Origin: Sistotremastrum niveocremeum HHB9708
Lineage: Eukaryota > Basidiomycota > Agaricomycetes > Sistotremastrales > Sistotremastraceae
Reading direction: 5' to 3'
DNA: 64,000 nucleotides
Assembly: GCA_001630475.1 (NCBI GenBank)
Contig: KV419407.1
Span: 62,001 to 126,000 of the forward strand
Position numbers and translations under genes: made by a program. The notes below the pieces were generated by a model. The model was not told where the DNA came from. It searched no databases and was given only the letters and a program-made list of their open reading frames with translations. Below, one piece after another: positions 60,801 to 64,000 of this stretch (position 1 is its first letter; every line of letters begins with the position of its first letter).

Positions 60801-63197
60801 ATCATTCTTGGTTCAGATGATCTTGTGGAAGCTCATCCGTCGCCTTCGGAATTACCAGATCAGGCACCTCCCACCCCTGGTTCCGACTCTCATGCGCTCG
60901 AGGATAATGCTCAGAAAGATCTTGTACAACCGAAACGACAAATCGAGCAAAATGTTTCTGACGAAACAATCTCTTCTGAACATTCGAGCGCGTTGCCCGC
61001 CAACCTCTCCAGTCATCTCCAGCATCCCACTTCTAATGCGGTCGCACCCAAGTCGCCGCGCATACCATCAGTCCCCGGCCACAGAGAAGGGTCTATGTCA
61101 ACTTTGGATGATGTGATCTCGCGAATCAAGGGCGCTATGACCGGCTTTCAGAGTCGAGACGCGAATCATGAACCCAAGAGTCCTCACGACCTCGGGGTGA
61201 CCGCTCCTCCGATCACCATTGTGGTGTCAAGCGAGCGATCAGAAATTGGCCCACAACCAACCTCTCGTCCGCTCAAATCCATAGGAATTACTCCGCCGGG
61301 TTCTTCTATCCGCGTTCCGTATGTGAGGGAAGTCTTTGACGTCACCATGTCTGAGCTACCTCGCTCTCCGAAACCAGCGTGGAATAACTTCGCGGTTAAA
61401 ATACCTGCCCAGTCGAAACCAATATCACCCTTGACAGCTCAGGCAGCCAATTATTTCAAAATTCCTCAGGATCGTGTTCGCCTCGACATTGTTTCTTTCT
61501 ACCCCGTGGAAGGAATTGCAAAGCGTGACCTTTCACGAGAGGCTATCCTGTTTCAACGCTTTGGCAAGGCCAAATTCAAAACTCGAGTGTCTCTTCCGAC
61601 CACGAAGACCAATCGTGCGAACTTGGACTCGAACCATGCTGAGTCACCCAACACCCTCCCGTCATTCTCTGCACCCGGAAGGATATCTTCGCATCTAGCC
61701 CCGCCTTTTAAAAAGTTCAATAACTTATCATTTACTTCTGGGAGAGGTTCAGAGACTGATTCATGGCGCAAGAATGCCAAACCTTTGCCCCCTTTGGAAG
61801 AACAACCAATTGGCGAAGCGACTCAGGACCTTGTCGCTGAGGAGTCTTCTCTCACAGAGAAATCTCCATCGACCTCCTCAACCCAGGCCCTTACAGCCGA
61901 AATTCCGGACCCAACGGCAGCGACACGCCAAACGGCTTCTAAGAGAACCGTGCAGCCTAAACTTCCTCAAGGCGTTCATGTGGGCTTTTCGGTCCGACGC
62001 GAGGTTGAAGCCAGTGGTGGAAACGGATCGCGAGTTGTCTCATTCACGGTTAGCAGTGAATTGGATCACTCGACTGAAACGAGCGGTCTTGAGCCGCCTT
62101 CCAGGACGGAACTGAATCCTTCGCCCTTGGAGGGAGCGCTTGCGGGCAGCTCGGTGCGTCAACTTTATTATGAAGGAAGAAGGTCGTCTAATCCCTTCTC
62201 ACAGAATGTGGAACATTACCAAATAGCTTTGGAGAAGCCCAGCGCAGAACCAGTTGGGAAGCCTGAGAAACCGATCACCCCTCCGCCTTCACATCCATCA
62301 GCTCTTCCATGGGGGAAATCGCCGTTGACATTTTCCGTGATCGAGTCTCCAGCGCGTGCGGCTCCCGACACTGATCATCTTAAAGCACTATGGTCTCAAC
62401 CAACTGAGAAAGAGGCTTTACCATCGGCCAACTCGTTGAGGGGTATAGCTGATGATTTGACCGCAATTCCATTTACATTGCAAGACATGAAGTCAGAAGA
62501 TGGCAATACCCCTCCTCCTCCCGGGCCGGTTGCCCCACCTTCGCGCATCGATGTTGCGAGGGCCTTTCAGCAAGTACCTCCTTCACCTCGCGGAAGTGTC
62601 GGTGCGCATGCATTTACTCTTCCATCACCTGCCCAAACTGCGATGGTACTTCCCGTTCAACCAAACCTGCGACCACCTCTGCATCATCAAATGCGATCTT
62701 ACGGACCATATCCTGCTCCTATACTGAACCATTCGCCAAGTCCTACGCTGTTGTACCCCCCGCACCAAATGGCTCCTAGTCCGGTACCGCAAGCAGTATG
62801 GGCGCCTCCTGGTGCTACCAGGCCAGGAACATATATTCGTGGACCAGCACCTGCGAGTCCGTACATGACCGGACAACCTCATGTGATCCAATACCAGGCT
62901 GCACCAACCCCCTTTTCAGCACCCACGCCCCCGCAGCAGTTTAGCCATCCTTCGAACGCTGTGAATAGCATGCGAAGCCGAGGTGCAGTACCGATGATGA
63001 GTCCTGGTCTAGGTCGTAACGGACAAAATCATCCATCGCAAGGCGTTCCTGTATACGCAGGTCCTCCAATGTATCCTGTACCGGCAGGGAGAGTACCATA
63101 CGATCCTTCACGGTACCCTCCCTCCAATGGGCTGCCGCAATCGGAGTCCCAAATCTATAATGCAGTCCCCGCGACATCTTTCGTTCGTCCATGGTGA
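57839..63197 (+). CDS. Very large disordered protein with one conserved acidic block, unknown
   Basis: About 1,640 residues by my splice reading, starting at 57839 (MANLDAGAADSFASLQ) and ending FVRPW at 63197. An ATG four bases upstream (57835) is out of frame. Ser, Pro and Thr dominate. One block looks conserved: DTFRGVHLDPNAHHWDEEDE, DFLDDVIDFGDGRQYKIGEK, KTERFGDDFDRSWPRSQR (about 58884-59210). Further on is a basic helix (MLTAAERAKRRRQEEEEERE, KERARKKALELEAK), and a segment around 61440-61600 (YFKIPQDRVRLDIVSFYPVE) that may fold. The C-terminal 250 residues are Pro/Tyr/Gln/Met-rich, prion-like. This composition suits an RNA-binding or granule protein, but no RNA-binding domain is visible. 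A frame break is avoided only by introns at 60151-60202 and near 60772-60818. Confidence 0.7.
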
Positions 63198-63446
63198 CGC
63201 ACCCGCATTGTCCTGATGATATGAAATGTCTATATCTGTTGTCGATAGTTTTTATGAGCTCTATTTTTGCGTGGGCCTATTTGTCGTGGAGAACTTTTGT
63301 TGTCATTGTTATTATTTCCGTACAAGCTTTTCCATCTTGCAAGTGTAGCGATTTTGCTAGGCGTTAACGTTGTTTATTATCCTTGAACTCTCCGATCTCC
63401 AGCAAAAGGGGACTCTAGCTATATCTATATATGCAGAACATCACGA

Positions 63447-64000
63447 TTACGAGGCGTGCACCAAGTCAACGGCCTTGGAAGCAGCTTCATCCAGGCCATC
63501 GAATGCGAAAATTTTCAGGCCCGATTGACGAATCAACCTGTTAAGTTAGTTAGATGAATGGTCCTCGGAGTAAGAGTGGGTCTGCTCACTCCTTGGCTTC
63601 TTTCTCTTTCGTCCCTTGCAATCTCACGACGAGTGGAACCGTTAAAGCAAGCTCCTTGGTAGCTTTGATCACACCCTCAGCAATATAGTCGCACCGCATG
63701 ATCCCACCGAAGATATTGATGAAGATTGATTTTACACCCTTGTCAGCCAAAAGAATCTCAAATGCCTTCTTGACAGTTTCGGGTGTCGCACCACTAAATC
63801 GATGGGAAAATCATTAGTCAACAGAATGGAATTAAACCAAATTCAGACGCACCCTCCTACATCCAAGAAATTGGCGGGATCACCACCGTGCAGTTTTAAC
63901 ACGTCCATGGTAGCCATAGCCAGACCAGCACCATTGACAAGACACCCGATGTTGCCGTCGAGTTTGATGAAGTTGAGGTTAGCAGCTTGGGCCTCCACCT
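63447..64000 (-). CDS. LSC2: Succinyl-CoA ligase beta subunit, 3' end
   Basis: Partial: the ATP-grasp N-terminus lies beyond the window. Visible exons are 64000-63853, 63793-63590 and 63537-63447. They read [96 protein letters not shown], and end with [29 protein letters not shown] and [10 protein letters not shown] are signatures of the succinyl-CoA synthetase beta C-terminal (flavodoxin-like) domain. It acts in the mitochondrial TCA cycle, making ATP or GTP from succinyl-CoA. Nucleotide specificity cannot be read from this part. Confidence 0.95.

Overview
The window is nuclear DNA from a filamentous basidiomycete, most likely an Agaricomycete. The evidence is densely packed genes on both strands, nearly every gene cut by introns of about 46-65 bases, and typical fungal content: a GH72 cell-wall glucanosyltransferase, MCM3, a PHO85-type kinase, an F-BAR/RhoGAP protein, UBP2 and mitochondrial complex I and ribosomal proteins. 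I saw no rRNA, CRISPR array, prophage or retroelement, and no convincing tRNA. I worked out splice sites by eye. For 12 genes (RRM/zinc-knuckle protein, MCM3, SYLF/SH3 protein, unknown 652-residue protein, MFS transporter, PHO85-like kinase, mL43, WDR43/UTP5, PTH2-like, unknown 384-residue protein, six-UBL protein, small 111-residue protein) the summed exons give an exact multiple of three. Other gene limits rest on start, stop and domain continuity.

Layout. 1-725: 3' end of GH72 (+). 949-2569: RRM/zinc-knuckle protein (+). 3313-5983: MCM3 (-). 6159-7935: SYLF/SH3 actin protein (-). 8371-10508: conserved unknown protein (-). 10818-12976: MFS transporter (-). 13465-14917: PHO85-like CDK (-). 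15434-18440: F-BAR/RhoGAP (-). 19314-26133: ABCC transporter (+). 26291-26777: mL43 (-). 26969-28823: disordered protein (+). 29201-30820: Fpg-type DNA glycosylase (+). 31198-32682: adhesin-like secreted protein (+). 32897-35470: WDR43/UTP5 (+). 35894-37775: HAS1 helicase (-). 37920-38902: PTH2-like protein (+). 39036-40220: TMEM33/POM33 family (+). 40508-45137: UBP2 deubiquitinase (+). 45287-45622: small acidic protein (-). 45703-47098: MCR1 (+). 47186-48390: unknown protein with an alkyladenine-glycosylase-like motif (-). 48624-50287: a protein made of six tandem ubiquitin-like domains (-). 50581-55021: IBTK-like ankyrin/RCC1/BTB protein (-). 55607-56418: BCAS2/Spf27 (-). 56456-57539: complex I 30 kDa subunit (+). 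57839-63197: very large disordered protein (+). 63447-64000: 3' end of succinyl-CoA ligase beta (-).

The standout is 48624-50287. Six divergent ubiquitin-like domains, one per exon, are joined in a single 468-residue protein. All five introns fall at domain borders and all are phase 1. No domain ends in Gly-Gly, so this is not a processed polyubiquitin. It lies next to an IBTK-like BTB protein (a candidate cullin-3 adaptor) and about 3.5 kb from UBP2.

A second theme is splicing at its limits. There are 6-base microexons in the SYLF gene and probably in the PTH2-like gene, a 12-base exon in the MFS gene, two GC-AG introns, two stop-free introns that are multiples of three, and a 108-base PHO85 intron that reads as two back-to-back introns. 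The PTH2-like protein also lacks the catalytic DAGRT motif in every splice I could build.
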